The position numbers and the translations under genes are program-made. The notes under the pieces are model-generated. The model was not told the origin of the DNA, ran no database searches, and worked only from the letters and a program-made list of their open reading frames with translations. A stretch of DNA of 64,000 bases, taken from Mesorhizobium sp. RMAD-H1 (GTDB taxonomy: Bacteria > Pseudomonadota > Alphaproteobacteria > Rhizobiales > Rhizobiaceae). Position 1 is the stretch's first letter. The number at the start of each line of letters is the position of its first letter. This document shows, in pieces, positions 42,279-49,990 of this stretch. The DNA lies in the NCBI RefSeq assembly GCF_014191375.1, contig NZ_JACHWN010000009.1, forward strand, positions 204,667 to 268,666, in the 5' to 3' direction.

Positions 42279-42545
42279 ATGAACGAAGCGGATGCGCTCG
42301 ACATCATCAATTCGGCAATCTGGACGGTTCTCGCCGCCAGCGGCCCCGCCGTGCTGGCCGCCATGATCGCCGGCATCGGCATCGCGCTATTCCAGGCGCT
42401 GACGCAGGTGCAGGAAATCACACTCACCTTCGTTCCGAAGATCGTCGTGATCTTCGTGGTGCTGGCCTTTACCGCGCCATTTGTCGGCGCGCAGATCAAT
42501 GCGCTGACGCTTCTTACCTATTCGCGCATCGAAAAAGGTTTTTAA
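42279..42545 (+). CDS. fliQ: Flagellar type III export gate protein FliQ
   Basis: An 88-residue two-TM protein of the FliPQR gate: NEADALDIINSAIWTVLAASGPAVLAAMIAGIGIALFQALTQVQEITLTFVPKI contains the family core QALTQVQE-TL-FVPK. Starts 24 bp after flgD. Confidence 0.95.
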   Translation: MNEADALDIINSAIWTVLAASGPAVLAAMIAGIGIALFQALTQVQEITLTFVPKIVVIFVVLAFTAPFVGAQINALTLLTYSRIEKGF

Positions 42546-42612
42546 GCCGCTCCTTTTCGCGGATATCGAGCGGAAAATCGCTTCGCATTTCCCACCTTCT
42601 CCTTGAGCAAAT

Positions 42613-42636
42613 CCTCGCGCAAGCTTCGCGAGCTAT
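42613..42636 (+). promoter_or_regulatory. Shared flagellar leader element, copy 6 (flhA operon)
   Basis: CCTCGCGCAAGCTTCGCGAG then CTAT; 27 nt before the flhA GTG. The internal CTCGCG...CGCGAG is itself an inverted repeat around CAAGCTT. Best match to the fliF copy. Confidence 0.65.
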
Positions 42637-42659
42637 TCTCCCGGATCATCACGGGAGAA
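42636..42659 (+). promoter_or_regulatory. Hairpin that contains the flhA ribosome-binding site
   Basis: TTCTCCCG, 8-nt loop, CGGGAGAA: a perfect 8-bp stem. Its 3' arm includes GGGAG, the only Shine-Dalgarno sequence in front of the flhA GTG (42664). When folded it would hide the binding site. Confidence 0.6.
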
Positions 42660-42663
42660 GAAT

Positions 42664-44754
42664 GTGCAGCAGAGTGCGATCAAATCATTCGGCGAAAAGG
42701 GCTTCCTGACGGGCAGCGATATCGGCTTCGCGGCCGGCATCGTCATCATCCTTACCGTCCTGTTCCTGCCTGTCCCGCCGCTGATCCTCGATATCGGCCT
42801 TGCCTTCTCGATCGCCTTTTCGGTGCTGATCCTGATGGTTTCGCTGTGGATTCAGCGGCCGCTCGATTTCTCGGCCTTCCCGACCGTGCTGCTGATCGCG
42901 ACGATGATGCGGCTGTCGCTCAACATCGCCACGACGCGCGTCATCCTCACCCATGGCAATGAGGGCTATACGGCGGCGGGCCATGTCATCCATGGCTTCT
43001 CGCAATTCGTCATGGGCGGCGATTTCGTCATCGGCATTGTCGTCTTCTGCATCCTGATCATCGTCAACTTCCTCGTCATCACCAAGGGCGCGACCCGCAT
43101 CGCGGAGGTGGGCGCACGCTTCACGCTTGATGCCATCCCCGGCAAGCAGATGGCGATCGATGCGGACCTTTCCTCCGGCCTGATCGACGAGAAGCAGGCG
43201 CAGCACCGCCGGCGGGAGCTGGAAGAGGAGAGTTCCTTCTTCGGCTCCATGGACGGTGCATCGAAATTCGTCCGCGGTGATGCCATCGCCGGTCTCATCA
43301 TCACGACCGTGAATATCTTCGGCGGCATCGTCATCGGTGTCACCCGCCACGGGATGGATATCTCGCAGGCGGCCGACGTCTTTACCAAGCTTTCCGTCGG
43401 CGACGGTATTGTGACACAGATTCCCGCGCTGATCGTTTCGCTCGCGGCGGGCCTGCTCGTTTCCAAGGGCGGCACGCGCGGTTCGACCGACCAGGCGGTA
43501 TTCGGCCAGCTTGGCGCCTATCCCAAGGCATTGTTCATCGCGGCGTTCCTGCTCTTCGTGCTCGGCATATTGCCCGGTCTTCCGGCCTTTCCATTCTTCA
43601 TGCTGGCTGCTGCAATGGCTTTCGTCGGCTTCGCCATTCCGCGTCGCCTGGCTCGAAAGCGAGAGGCGGATCTGGCGGAAACGGTGAGGAAACAGCGACA
43701 GGCAGAGGAGGAGGAGCGCAATTCGGTCAAGGCATCGCTGGAGACCGCGCAGATAGAGCTTTGCCTCGGCAAACAGCTTTCGACGCGGCTCCTCGCCTCG
43801 CAGGAGGAGCTTGTCCATCGCGTCAACAAGATGCGCAAGAAATTCGCGCTCGAATACGGCTTCGTCATCCCGGAGATCAAGGTCACGGATGATCTTTCGC
43901 TTGCGCCCAAGGCCTACCGCATCAAGATTCACGGCACGGCGGTTGCGTCGCATGAGCTGCGTGTGGGCGAAACGCTGGTCGTGCTTGGCGAGCGCACGCC
44001 GCCGGACGTACCGGGCGAGGAGATGCGCGAGCCGGCCTTCGGCATGCGGGCCTATTCCGTGCCGGAGACCTTCGCGGCGGAGCTGAAGCGCGACGGCTAC
44101 ATGACGGTCGACAATCTCTCGGTGCTGCTGACGCATTTGAGCGAGATCATCCGCAACAATCTGGCGCAGCTCCTCTCCTACAAGGACATGCGCATCCTGC
44201 TCGACAGGCTCGGGCCGGAATACCGCAAGCTGCTCGACGATATCTGCCCCGGCCATCTTTCCTATTCAGGGCTGCAGGCGGTTCTGAAGCTCCTGCTCGC
44301 CGAGCGGGTCTCGATCCGCAACCTGCACCTCATCCTGGAGGCGATCGCCGAGATCGCGCCGCATGTGCGCCGCTCCGAGCTGATCGTCGAGCACGTGCGG
44401 ATGCGCATGGCGCAGCAGATCTGCGGCGATCTCTCCGACAACGGGGTGCTCAATGTGCTGAGGCTTGGCAATCGCTGGGATCTGGTCTTCCATCAGAGCC
44501 TCAAACGGGACGCCAAGGGCGAAGTCATCGAATTCGATATCGATCCGCGCCTGCTCGAGCAATTCGGCTCCGAGGCGAGCGCGGCCATCCGCAAACATCT
44601 GGATGGCGGCGAGCGCTTCGTGCTGGTCGCTTCGCCCGAGGCGCGGCCCTATATCCGCATGATCATCGAGCGGCTCTTCGCCACGCTTTCCGTTCTCTCC
44701 CATGTGGAAATCGCCCGCGGCGTCGAAGTGAAGTCGCTCGGAACGATTTCCTGA
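42664..44754 (+). CDS. flhA: Flagellar type III export gate protein FlhA
   Basis: A 696-residue export-gate protein with about eight transmembrane segments in residues 20-330 and a cytoplasmic domain (about 345-696) that receives substrate-chaperone complexes. The FHIPEP-family segment between TMs ([17 protein letters not shown]...[29 protein letters not shown]) is intact. It starts at GTG 42664; an ATG at 42662 is in another frame and closes quickly. The binding site lies within a hairpin. Leads the flhA-fliR-fliJ-like unit. Confidence 0.95.
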   Translation: MQQSAIKSFGEKGFLTGSDIGFAAGIVIILTVLFLPVPPLILDIGLAFSIAFSVLILMVSLWIQRPLDFSAFPTVLLIATMMRLSLNIATTRVILTHGNEGYTAAGHVIHGFSQFVMGGDFVIGIVVFCILIIVNFLVITKGATRIAEVGARFTLDAIPGKQMAIDADLSSGLIDEKQAQHRRRELEEESSFFGSMDGASKFVRGDAIAGLIITTVNIFGGIVIGVTRHGMDISQAADVFTKLSVGDGIVTQIPALIVSLAAGLLVSKGGTRGSTDQAVFGQLGAYPKALFIAAFLLFVLGILPGLPAFPFFMLAAAMAFVGFAIPRRLARKREADLAETVRKQRQAEEEERNSVKASLETAQIELCLGKQLSTRLLASQEELVHRVNKMRKKFALEYGFVIPEIKVTDDLSLAPKAYRIKIHGTAVASHELRVGETLVVLGERTPPDVPGEEMREPAFGMRAYSVPETFAAELKRDGYMTVDNLSVLLTHLSEIIRNNLAQLLSYKDMRILLDRLGPEYRKLLDDICPGHLSYSGLQAVLKLLLAERVSIRNLHLILEAIAEIAPHVRRSELIVEHVRMRMAQQICGDLSDNGVLNVLRLGNRWDLVFHQSLKRDAKGEVIEFDIDPRLLEQFGSEASAAIRKHLDGGERFVLVASPEARPYIRMIIERLFATLSVLSHVEIARGVEVKSLGTIS

Positions 44755-44767
44755 GGGCGAAAGCCGC

Positions 44768-45541
44768 ATGCCTTTTTTGTCCGCATTCTCGCTGCCGCTC
44801 AACGAAATGGTGCTGACCGCGTTCCTGGTCTTTGCCAGGGTAGGGGCCTGCCTGATGGTGATGCCCGGAATATCAAGCCCGCGCATTCCGATGCAGGTTC
44901 GGCTTTTCCTGGCGCTTGCCTGCTCGCTCATGGTCGTTCCGCTGCTGGAGCCCCGGGTTGGAACCATGCTGGAGAATGTGCAACCCTGGACGATCTTGAG
45001 GCTGATCGCGTCGGAAAGCGTCGTCGGAGGGCTGATCGGGATATTGGCGCGGATTTATTTCTGGGCGCTGCAGTTCATGGCAAGCGTCGTCGCGATAGCG
45101 ATCGGCTATTCCGGTGCACCGGGCGGAGCGATCGAGGAGACGGAACCGCAGGCGACGATTGCCAACATCATCACGCTTTCCGCACTCTTCCTGTTCTTTG
45201 TCACCGACCTGCATCAGGAGGTGTTCCGGGCGCTGCTGTCCTCCTATTCCGTCATTCCGATCGACAGCGGATTGCGGCCCGACGCGGCTCTGGTGGATAT
45301 TACCGACGCCTTCTCCCGCGCTTTTATCGGCACATTGCGGATCGCCGCGCCGTTTCTCGCCTTTGCGATCCTCGTCAATATCGCTATCGGCCTCATCAAC
45401 AAGCTGACGCCGACGATCCCGGTCTATTTCATCTCGCTGCCCTTCGTCCTGGCCGGCGGTCTGGTCCTCACCTATTTCCTGCTGCCGGAACTCCTGAGCT
45501 TCTTCGTTTCGGAACTGGAAATCCATTTGCGCAGCTTTTAG
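44768..45541 (+). CDS. fliR: Flagellar type III export gate protein FliR
   Basis: A 257-residue inner-membrane protein with about six hydrophobic segments, completing the FliPQR gate. Family stretches: FARVGACLMVMPGISSPRIPMQVRLFLALA, GYSGAPGGAIEETEPQATIANIITLSALFLFFVTDLHQEVFRAL and LVNIAIGLINKLTPTIPVYFISLPFVLAGG. Begins 13 bp after flhA. Confidence 0.95.
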   Translation: MPFLSAFSLPLNEMVLTAFLVFARVGACLMVMPGISSPRIPMQVRLFLALACSLMVVPLLEPRVGTMLENVQPWTILRLIASESVVGGLIGILARIYFWALQFMASVVAIAIGYSGAPGGAIEETEPQATIANIITLSALFLFFVTDLHQEVFRALLSSYSVIPIDSGLRPDAALVDITDAFSRAFIGTLRIAAPFLAFAILVNIAIGLINKLTPTIPVYFISLPFVLAGGLVLTYFLLPELLSFFVSELEIHLRSF

Positions 45542-45581
45542 GAGCCGGACGATTCCCCACGATCTCAAAAGCCTGAAGAGG

Positions 45582-45953
45582 ATGACCGCGGTCCAGTCGC
45601 TGATGAAGGCGCGGCTGGAAATGAGGATCTCCACCCTTGCGGCCGGCCTGGCCGCAATCGCCGCGGAGAACGCGGAACTCCTGGCAATGCAGGACCGCCG
45701 CTATGAAAGGGGCGCGGCGTTCGTCGATCCGGCGTCGATCCTGGCCCGGCTCAACGCAAATATGCGCCGCAAGGCTCAACTGGAAGACGAGCTTGCCGCT
45801 GAACGGCAGGCCCTGCTTCAGGCGTCGCGGCGGCTCGATGTGATCGATGGCCGGACAGCGGATTGCCGGCGCGAGCAGGAAAAGAAAGCGCAGGCCGGCC
45901 TGATCGACGAATGGATAGCCGGGAAACTGCGTTCCGGCTCAAGCTTGCCGTAA
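45582..45953 (+). CDS. FliJ-like coiled-coil protein downstream of fliR
   Basis: A 123-residue soluble protein that is almost entirely alpha-helical and charged (MKARLEMRISTLAAGLAAIAAENAELL...RLNANMRRKAQLEDELAAERQALLQASRRLDVIDGRTADCRREQEKKAQ). FliJ, the stalk-like partner of FliI, is a small helical hairpin of this size, and no other fliJ is in the cluster. The frame is open upstream into fliR with no better start than ATG 45582, which has AGAGG directly before it. FliJ identity is an inference from fold and place. Confidence 0.6.
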   Translation: MTAVQSLMKARLEMRISTLAAGLAAIAAENAELLAMQDRRYERGAAFVDPASILARLNANMRRKAQLEDELAAERQALLQASRRLDVIDGRTADCRREQEKKAQAGLIDEWIAGKLRSGSSLP

Positions 45954-46003
45954 GTTTGGGCGGGTAAAGTGGCCTGAAACGTGGAGAGAGGACATCTATC
46001 GAC

Positions 46004-46591
46004 ATGGCGATAAATCCGCCGTCAGATCTCGTGCTCGATGTCGCAAACGCGGCCGATCCTGAGAAATTCAGGGCTTCGGTCGAGCGGCTGCGCACGCTCG
46101 CATCGTCACGGGCAGCCACTGATCCGTCGTCGGCGCAGGCGGCATTTTCTGTCGGAACCGCTGATCCGGATAACACGGTCGCGGGCGATGTTTCGAAAAT
46201 CGGCGGGCCCAATCCCGCTTACACGAAGTTCGAGGCATTCATGCTGCAGTCCTTCGTCCAGTCGGTGTTTCCGGAGGATACGGGTGCCGTCTTCGGACAG
46301 GGCATTGCCGGCGAATACTGGAAATCAATGATGGCGGAGGCGATCGCCCAGAAAATGGCGGATGCGGGCGGGATCGGCATCGCCCGCATGCTGGAAACGC
46401 AGGGCAGGCGTCTGGCCGAGGCAGGCATGCCGGTCACCGCGAGCCTGATGCATGTGAAATCGCTGGAGGCGTCATCGGGCGAATCGCGCTCGGTTTCCAC
46501 GGATATCCTCCATCGGGTCGAGCGCCAGCTCATAAAGCAACAATTGAATAATACCGATGCAGATGCGGACGCAAAGCCGCACACATCCTGA
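46004..46591 (+). CDS. Flagellar rod-binding protein (FlgJ N-terminal domain only)
   Basis: A 195-residue protein with the rod-binding domain at about residues 70-130 (YTKFEAFMLQSFVQSVFPEDTGAVFGQGIAGEYWKSMMAEAIAQKMADAGGIGIARML), as in the first half of enteric FlgJ. The C-terminal muramidase half is absent; the separate lytic transglycosylase at 35435 likely supplies it. It is first of a three-gene set at the end of the flagellar cluster. Confidence 0.85.
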   Translation: MAINPPSDLVLDVANAADPEKFRASVERLRTLASSRAATDPSSAQAAFSVGTADPDNTVAGDVSKIGGPNPAYTKFEAFMLQSFVQSVFPEDTGAVFGQGIAGEYWKSMMAEAIAQKMADAGGIGIARMLETQGRRLAEAGMPVTASLMHVKSLEASSGESRSVSTDILHRVERQLIKQQLNNTDADADAKPHTS

Positions 46592-46600
46592 GGAACCCCT

Positions 46601-47044
46601 ATGACATCCAATTCTTCTGAAACCATGCCTTCTCCGCGGGAAATCGCTGCCCCTGCCAAGGCCAAGGGCGGTACGGACGCGGCGCTGAAGCCTGTGGTGC
46701 TGGCAATACAGCGCCTGGAAAATGTGGTCGAGACGGAGACGCAGCTTCTTCTCGAGGGGGCAAATCCCGATCTCAGCGAGATCAACGCCCGCAAAAGCAG
46801 GGGGCTCTACGATTTCACGCGTGCAATGAACAAGGCATCGGCGCTCGCCGACGCGCCGACGCTCAAGACGCTCCAGCCGCTGCTCGACCGGCTAAAACAG
46901 AAGCTCGAGCGCAATTGCGAGGCGCTGCAGTTGCATCTGCGGGCCGTTGGTGAACTCTCCGAGATCATCCGCACGGCCATCGAGACGCAGGAAGCCGACG
47001 GCACCTACAGCATGAAGCATGCACGGGCCGGTCACGCCCTATGA
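46601..47044 (+). CDS. FlgN-like flagellar protein
   Basis: A 147-residue soluble helical protein. Residues 30-140 form a helical bundle (VVLAIQRLENVVETETQLLLEGANPDLSEINARKSRGLYDFTRAMNKASAL...LKTLQPLLDRLKQKLERNCEALQLHLRAVGELSEIIRTAIETQEADGTYS). Size, helicity and the RKSRGLYDF...L..NC..L pattern are those of FlgN, the export chaperone of FlgK and FlgL. Placed 9 bp after the rod-binding gene. Confidence 0.65.
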   Translation: MTSNSSETMPSPREIAAPAKAKGGTDAALKPVVLAIQRLENVVETETQLLLEGANPDLSEINARKSRGLYDFTRAMNKASALADAPTLKTLQPLLDRLKQKLERNCEALQLHLRAVGELSEIIRTAIETQEADGTYSMKHARAGHAL

Positions 47045-47520
47045 TCCGCACTGTCCTGATCGGATTGTGGATCTGCGTCGTAGCCCTTGGCTCGCTGTTT
47101 CTGGCGGTGCGCGGCCATATGCCGGCTTCGGAAGGAAACGGGCAGCACACAAGCTATCTCGGCGGGATCGACTATGTCAAAACCGACGTCTTCAGCGTGC
47201 CGATCATGACCGACAGCTCGGTGGCCGGCTACATCGTCGCGCAACTCGTCTACACCATCGATTCGAAAATGAAGACGCGGCTCACGGTGCCGCTGGAATA
47301 CTTCATCAAGGATGAGATATTCCGGCAGTTCTACGGGAGCTATTCCGATACGCGGCAGGTCGAGAAGGTCGATTTCGAAACGGTCCGCAAATCCGTGATC
47401 GACGGCATCAACCGGCATTTCCCAGAGCCGGTTGTCCATGATCTCCTGGTCGAGCAGTTCAACTATATTTCGGCCAAAGAAATCCGCGAGATGAATTTGA
47501 AGGCGGCGGGCGGAACGTGA
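47041..47520 (+). CDS. Single-pass membrane protein, possibly FliL-like
   Basis: A 159-residue protein with one N-terminal transmembrane segment (about residues 3-23) and a periplasmic domain (about 40-159: VFSVPIMTDSSVAGYIVAQLVYTIDSKMKTRL...FETVRKSVIDGINRHFPEPVVHDLLVEQFNYIS). The order of a strand-rich part followed by a helix with IN..FPE and a final strand is that of FliL/stomatin-like domains. Overlaps the FlgN-like gene by 4 nt, so it is part of the flagellar unit. If FliL-like, it would be a second one beside fliL at 27001. Confidence 0.65.
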   Translation: MIRTVLIGLWICVVALGSLFLAVRGHMPASEGNGQHTSYLGGIDYVKTDVFSVPIMTDSSVAGYIVAQLVYTIDSKMKTRLTVPLEYFIKDEIFRQFYGSYSDTRQVEKVDFETVRKSVIDGINRHFPEPVVHDLLVEQFNYISAKEIREMNLKAAGGT

Positions 47521-47536
47521 CGGTCCGGATCGGCGC

Positions 47537-47872
47537 TCACAGGGAATAATATTTGCCGGCCAGTTTCGTCAGGCGTGCCTCGTCCAGTGGTTGAACGGCG
47601 GGATCATGGCGAAACCGGACACCCAGTTCGAGGCCGTCGCGCCAGACCACTTCGGCGATGAGGGCCTGAGCATAGTGGTCGTCGAAAAGCCAGAAGCGGT
47701 CGGGCACAAGACGCGGGTCGGCGACGCGGATCTTGGCGCCGCCTCCGGCAATATCGTGCAATTGGCATTCGATCAGAAAACGGCCATCGATATCGACCAG
47801 CTTGCCGGAGCGCAACCGGGTGCGGCGGCGTTCGGCACGGCGTTTCTCGGGCTGGGAATGTGGCCTCCTCAT
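47537..47872 (-). CDS. PilZ-domain protein (putative c-di-GMP receptor)
   Basis: A 111-residue protein that is little more than a PilZ domain. An Arg-rich start with the c-di-GMP-binding RxxxR (in EKRRAERRRTRLRSGK, about residues 9-24) is followed by the second motif as DIAGGGAKI (about 40-48, for the usual D/NxSxxG), then VVWRDGLELGVRF. It should bind c-di-GMP in the cytosol. The open frame reaches TTG 47923, but the ATG at 47872 is chosen because the extra 17 residues are low-complexity Arg/Pro. It is 58 bp downstream of the LuxI-type gene on the same strand and converges on the flagellar cluster. Confidence 0.8.
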   Translation of the reverse strand: MRRPHSQPEKRRAERRRTRLRSGKLVDIDGRFLIECQLHDIAGGGAKIRVADPRLVPDRFWLFDDHYAQALIAEVVWRDGLELGVRFRHDPAVQPLDEARLTKLAGKYYSL

Positions 47873-47930
47873 CGGGAAAGCCCCGCAAGGCCGGGGCCGG
47901 CGGGGTCTTCCGTCCTTCCGCAATGGTGCC

Positions 47931-48533
47931 TTATGCCACCTGAGCCATCGATCCTGCCCATTTCAGCCTCGCCGCCGATTCCTCGTTGACCTCCCATGCC
48001 ACGCAAAGGATTTCGGAACCGTTAGGCTCGATCCGGGAGCCGAGGATTTCGGAGGGAACGCGCAGGGAACGGGACAGTTCGAAAACCGTCCGCTCGCAGA
48101 CCGCGATGTGGCGGGTAACACCCTGGCTGATGCCATATTCGATGGCGCCGAGCGAGAGCTCGATGGCCACCCGGTTGATGCCGCTGTTGAATTTCAAGTG
48201 CGAGGCGGAGGGCGACACGCAGAAACGGGTCGTCTCCCACACGCGCGGCGACATGATGCTGGTGCGATCGGGAACGAGATCGGAGAAAACTTCCCAGGTC
48301 AGGGTCGGGCCTGTTGTGACCATCTGGCGAAGCCCGCCGAGCAACTGGCCGTCGGCCGAAGTCGACAGGATGTACATGCATTCCATCGTGTCGTAGATGT
48401 CTTTTTCCATGTCCCCCGCGACACTTACGCTCCAGCCGAGCTTGTCATGAAAGACGGTCTTACGCAGACGGAAATAATCGTCAAGCAACGAGCGGTACTG
48501 AGGCCGTTGGTGGGGATGAACATAGTGTAACAT
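47931..48533 (-). CDS. LuxI-family acyl-homoserine-lactone synthase
   Basis: A 200-residue autoinducer synthase that should make N-acyl-homoserine lactone from S-adenosylmethionine and acyl-ACP. All residues conserved in the LuxI/EsaI family are present in register: Arg24, Phe28, Trp34, Glu43, Asp45, Asp48 (LRKTVF...GW...EKDIYD), Arg69 (GGLR), Phe83, Glu100 and Arg103 (WETTRF). The start is ATG 48533 with GAGGAG 7 nt upstream, which gives exactly the family numbering; the open frame extends upstream to 48746 and includes another ATG at 48554. A partner receptor is likely VjbR at 12077, 35 kb away. A PilZ gene follows. Confidence 0.87.
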   Translation of the reverse strand: MLHYVHPHQRPQYRSLLDDYFRLRKTVFHDKLGWSVSVAGDMEKDIYDTMECMYILSTSADGQLLGGLRQMVTTGPTLTWEVFSDLVPDRTSIMSPRVWETTRFCVSPSASHLKFNSGINRVAIELSLGAIEYGISQGVTRHIAVCERTVFELSRSLRVPSEILGSRIEPNGSEILCVAWEVNEESAARLKWAGSMAQVA

Positions 48534-48744
48534 TGATCGCTCCTCGTTCGCCATAGCAAGATGGTTGAGGCGAAATTGACGAGCCCCGCCTATCGCAATC
48601 CCGGCAAAGCACCGGTCCCCTCCGCCACGTCGGGATACTTGCAGGGCAAAAGTGAAAAGAGATTTAAGTTTATAGCTTGGGTTGTATCTTTTAACGGTTA
48701 ATCGTCTTGAGATACTTCTGTAGCGCAAATCGCGCTTAGGTTGC

Positions 48745-48763
48745 AAGCATTAAGTTAATGCTT
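48745..48763. promoter_or_regulatory. 19-bp perfect palindrome between zur and the luxI-type gene
   Basis: AAGCATTAAGTTAATGCTT: two 9-bp arms around one base. It lies 11 bp after the zur stop and about 210 bp upstream of the synthase start. It has the size and symmetry of a lux/tra box but not a known consensus. There is no T-run on the minus strand, so a terminator for zur is unlikely. Confidence 0.5.
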
Positions 48764-48774
48764 CCCCTGGTGGT

Positions 48775-49173
48775 CTAGTCGCCCATGCAATTGGCGCAGG
48801 TTCCGCGGATTTCGACCGTCGTCTTGGATGGCTTGAAGCCGTTATGCCCGGTCCAGTCGCTGACCTGCTGTTCGATGACGGTGTCTGAGAATTCCGAAAC
48901 CTGCCCGCATTTTTCGCAAATGGCGAATGCAATCAGCCCGTGCTCCCCGCAATGGGGATGCGCACAGGCGACGAAGGCGTTGAGGCTTTCGAGCCGGTGG
49001 ACCATGCCGTAATCCAGGAGCTTCTCGAGTGCCCGATAAACCTGTAGCGGCGCGCGAAAACCCTCGCCCCGCAGCCGGTCGAGAATCGTATAGGCGCTGA
49101 GCGGCCCATCGGCGTTGGCAAGAGCGTCGAAGACCAGAGCCTGATTACGGGTGAGATCGTGTCTGGCTGTCAT
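48775..49173 (-). CDS. zur: Zinc uptake regulator Zur (Fur family)
   Basis: A 132-residue Fur-family repressor. It has an N-terminal winged helix (about residues 1-80, RNQALVFDALANADGPLSAYTILDRLRGEGFRAPLQVYRALEKLLDYGMVHRLES) and a C-terminal dimerisation domain with metal ligands HPHCGEHGLI (about 92-101) and two CxxC pairs, CEKCGQ (about 106-111) and CANCMGD at the extreme C-terminus, which bind structural zinc. Placement directly after znuB, in the order znuC-znuB-zur, identifies it as Zur rather than Fur. With zinc it represses both znu transcripts. Confidence 0.93.
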   Translation of the reverse strand: MTARHDLTRNQALVFDALANADGPLSAYTILDRLRGEGFRAPLQVYRALEKLLDYGMVHRLESLNAFVACAHPHCGEHGLIAFAICEKCGQVSEFSDTVIEQQVSDWTGHNGFKPSKTTVEIRGTCANCMGD

Positions 49174-49177
49174 TGGC

Positions 49178-49990
49178 TTAGCGTCCGCGCGCGGTTGATG
49201 GCAGGAACATATGTAGTGGCAACAGGCTTAAAATGAAAACCCCCAGGGCTGCAACGACAATGGACGGCCCGGACGGGGTATCGAAGCGCAGCGAGCCGAA
49301 CAGGCCCATCACCACCGCAGCCGCACCGAGAAGCGATGCAAAAATGGCCATCTGCTCCGGCGTCGTCGAAAGGCGTCTTGCGGTGGCGGCCGGAATGATC
49401 AGCAGCGCCGTGATCAGGAGAATGCCGACGATCTTCATCGCAATCGCGATGACGATGGCCATGAGCAGCATGAAGGCGATACGGGAGAGCTCCGGGTGAA
49501 GACCTTCCGCCTTGGCGACGTCTTCGTTGACGGTGGCTGCGAGCAGGGGACGCCAGAGCAGCATCATCATCAGGAGAACCGACAGGCCGCCGCCATAGAT
49601 GAAGGCGATATCGGCTTTCGAAACGGCGAGAATATCGCCGAACAGAAAAGCCAGGAGGTCGACGCGTATCCAGGTCATGAAGGCGACCATGACGAGCCCG
49701 AGCGCCAGGGTGGAATGGGAAAGAATGCCCAGGAGCGAATCGGTCGAAAGCGAATTGCGGCGCTGCAGGAGCAGCAACAGCCCGGAGATCATCATGGCGA
49801 CGGTGAACACGCCGATCATGACATTGATCTCGAAAAAGAAGGCCAGCGCAACGCCAAGCAGGGCGGAATGGGCCATGGTGTCGCCAAAATAGGCCATCCG
49901 CCGCCAGACGATGAAACAGCCGAGCGGCCCGGTGGTGAGTGCGAGACCGACACCGGCAATCAGGGCGCGGGTGAAGAAATCGTCAAGCAC
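49178..49990 (-). CDS. znuB: Zinc ABC transporter permease ZnuB
   Basis: A 270-residue inner-membrane permease of the ABC-3 (metal) family with about eight hydrophobic segments. Signature: GPLGCFIVWRRMAYFGDTMAHSALLGVALAFF near the N-terminus and AMKIVGILLITALLIIPAATARRL (about 185-208). It starts with GTG at 49990, overlapping the end of znuC by 8 nt. Confidence 0.94.
   Translation of the reverse strand: MLDDFFTRALIAGVGLALTTGPLGCFIVWRRMAYFGDTMAHSALLGVALAFFFEINVMIGVFTVAMMISGLLLLLQRRNSLSTDSLLGILSHSTLALGLVMVAFMTWIRVDLLAFLFGDILAVSKADIAFIYGGGLSVLLMMMLLWRPLLAATVNEDVAKAEGLHPELSRIAFMLLMAIVIAIAMKIVGILLITALLIIPAATARRLSTTPEQMAIFASLLGAAAVVMGLFGSLRFDTPSGPSIVVAALGVFILSLLPLHMFLPSTARGR

Noticed and set aside
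42662..42700. ATG start for flhA at 42662
   Set aside because: It lies in a different frame from FlhA; the GTG at 42664 is the only start giving the family N-terminus.
42685..44256. 523-residue open frame opposite flhA
   Set aside because: Shadow of flhA; highly charged composition with no motif.
12000..48000. Horizontally acquired island
   Set aside because: Gene order, codon use and regulators are those expected of a vertically inherited rhizobial flagellar cluster; no integrase, tRNA border or composition shift was seen.
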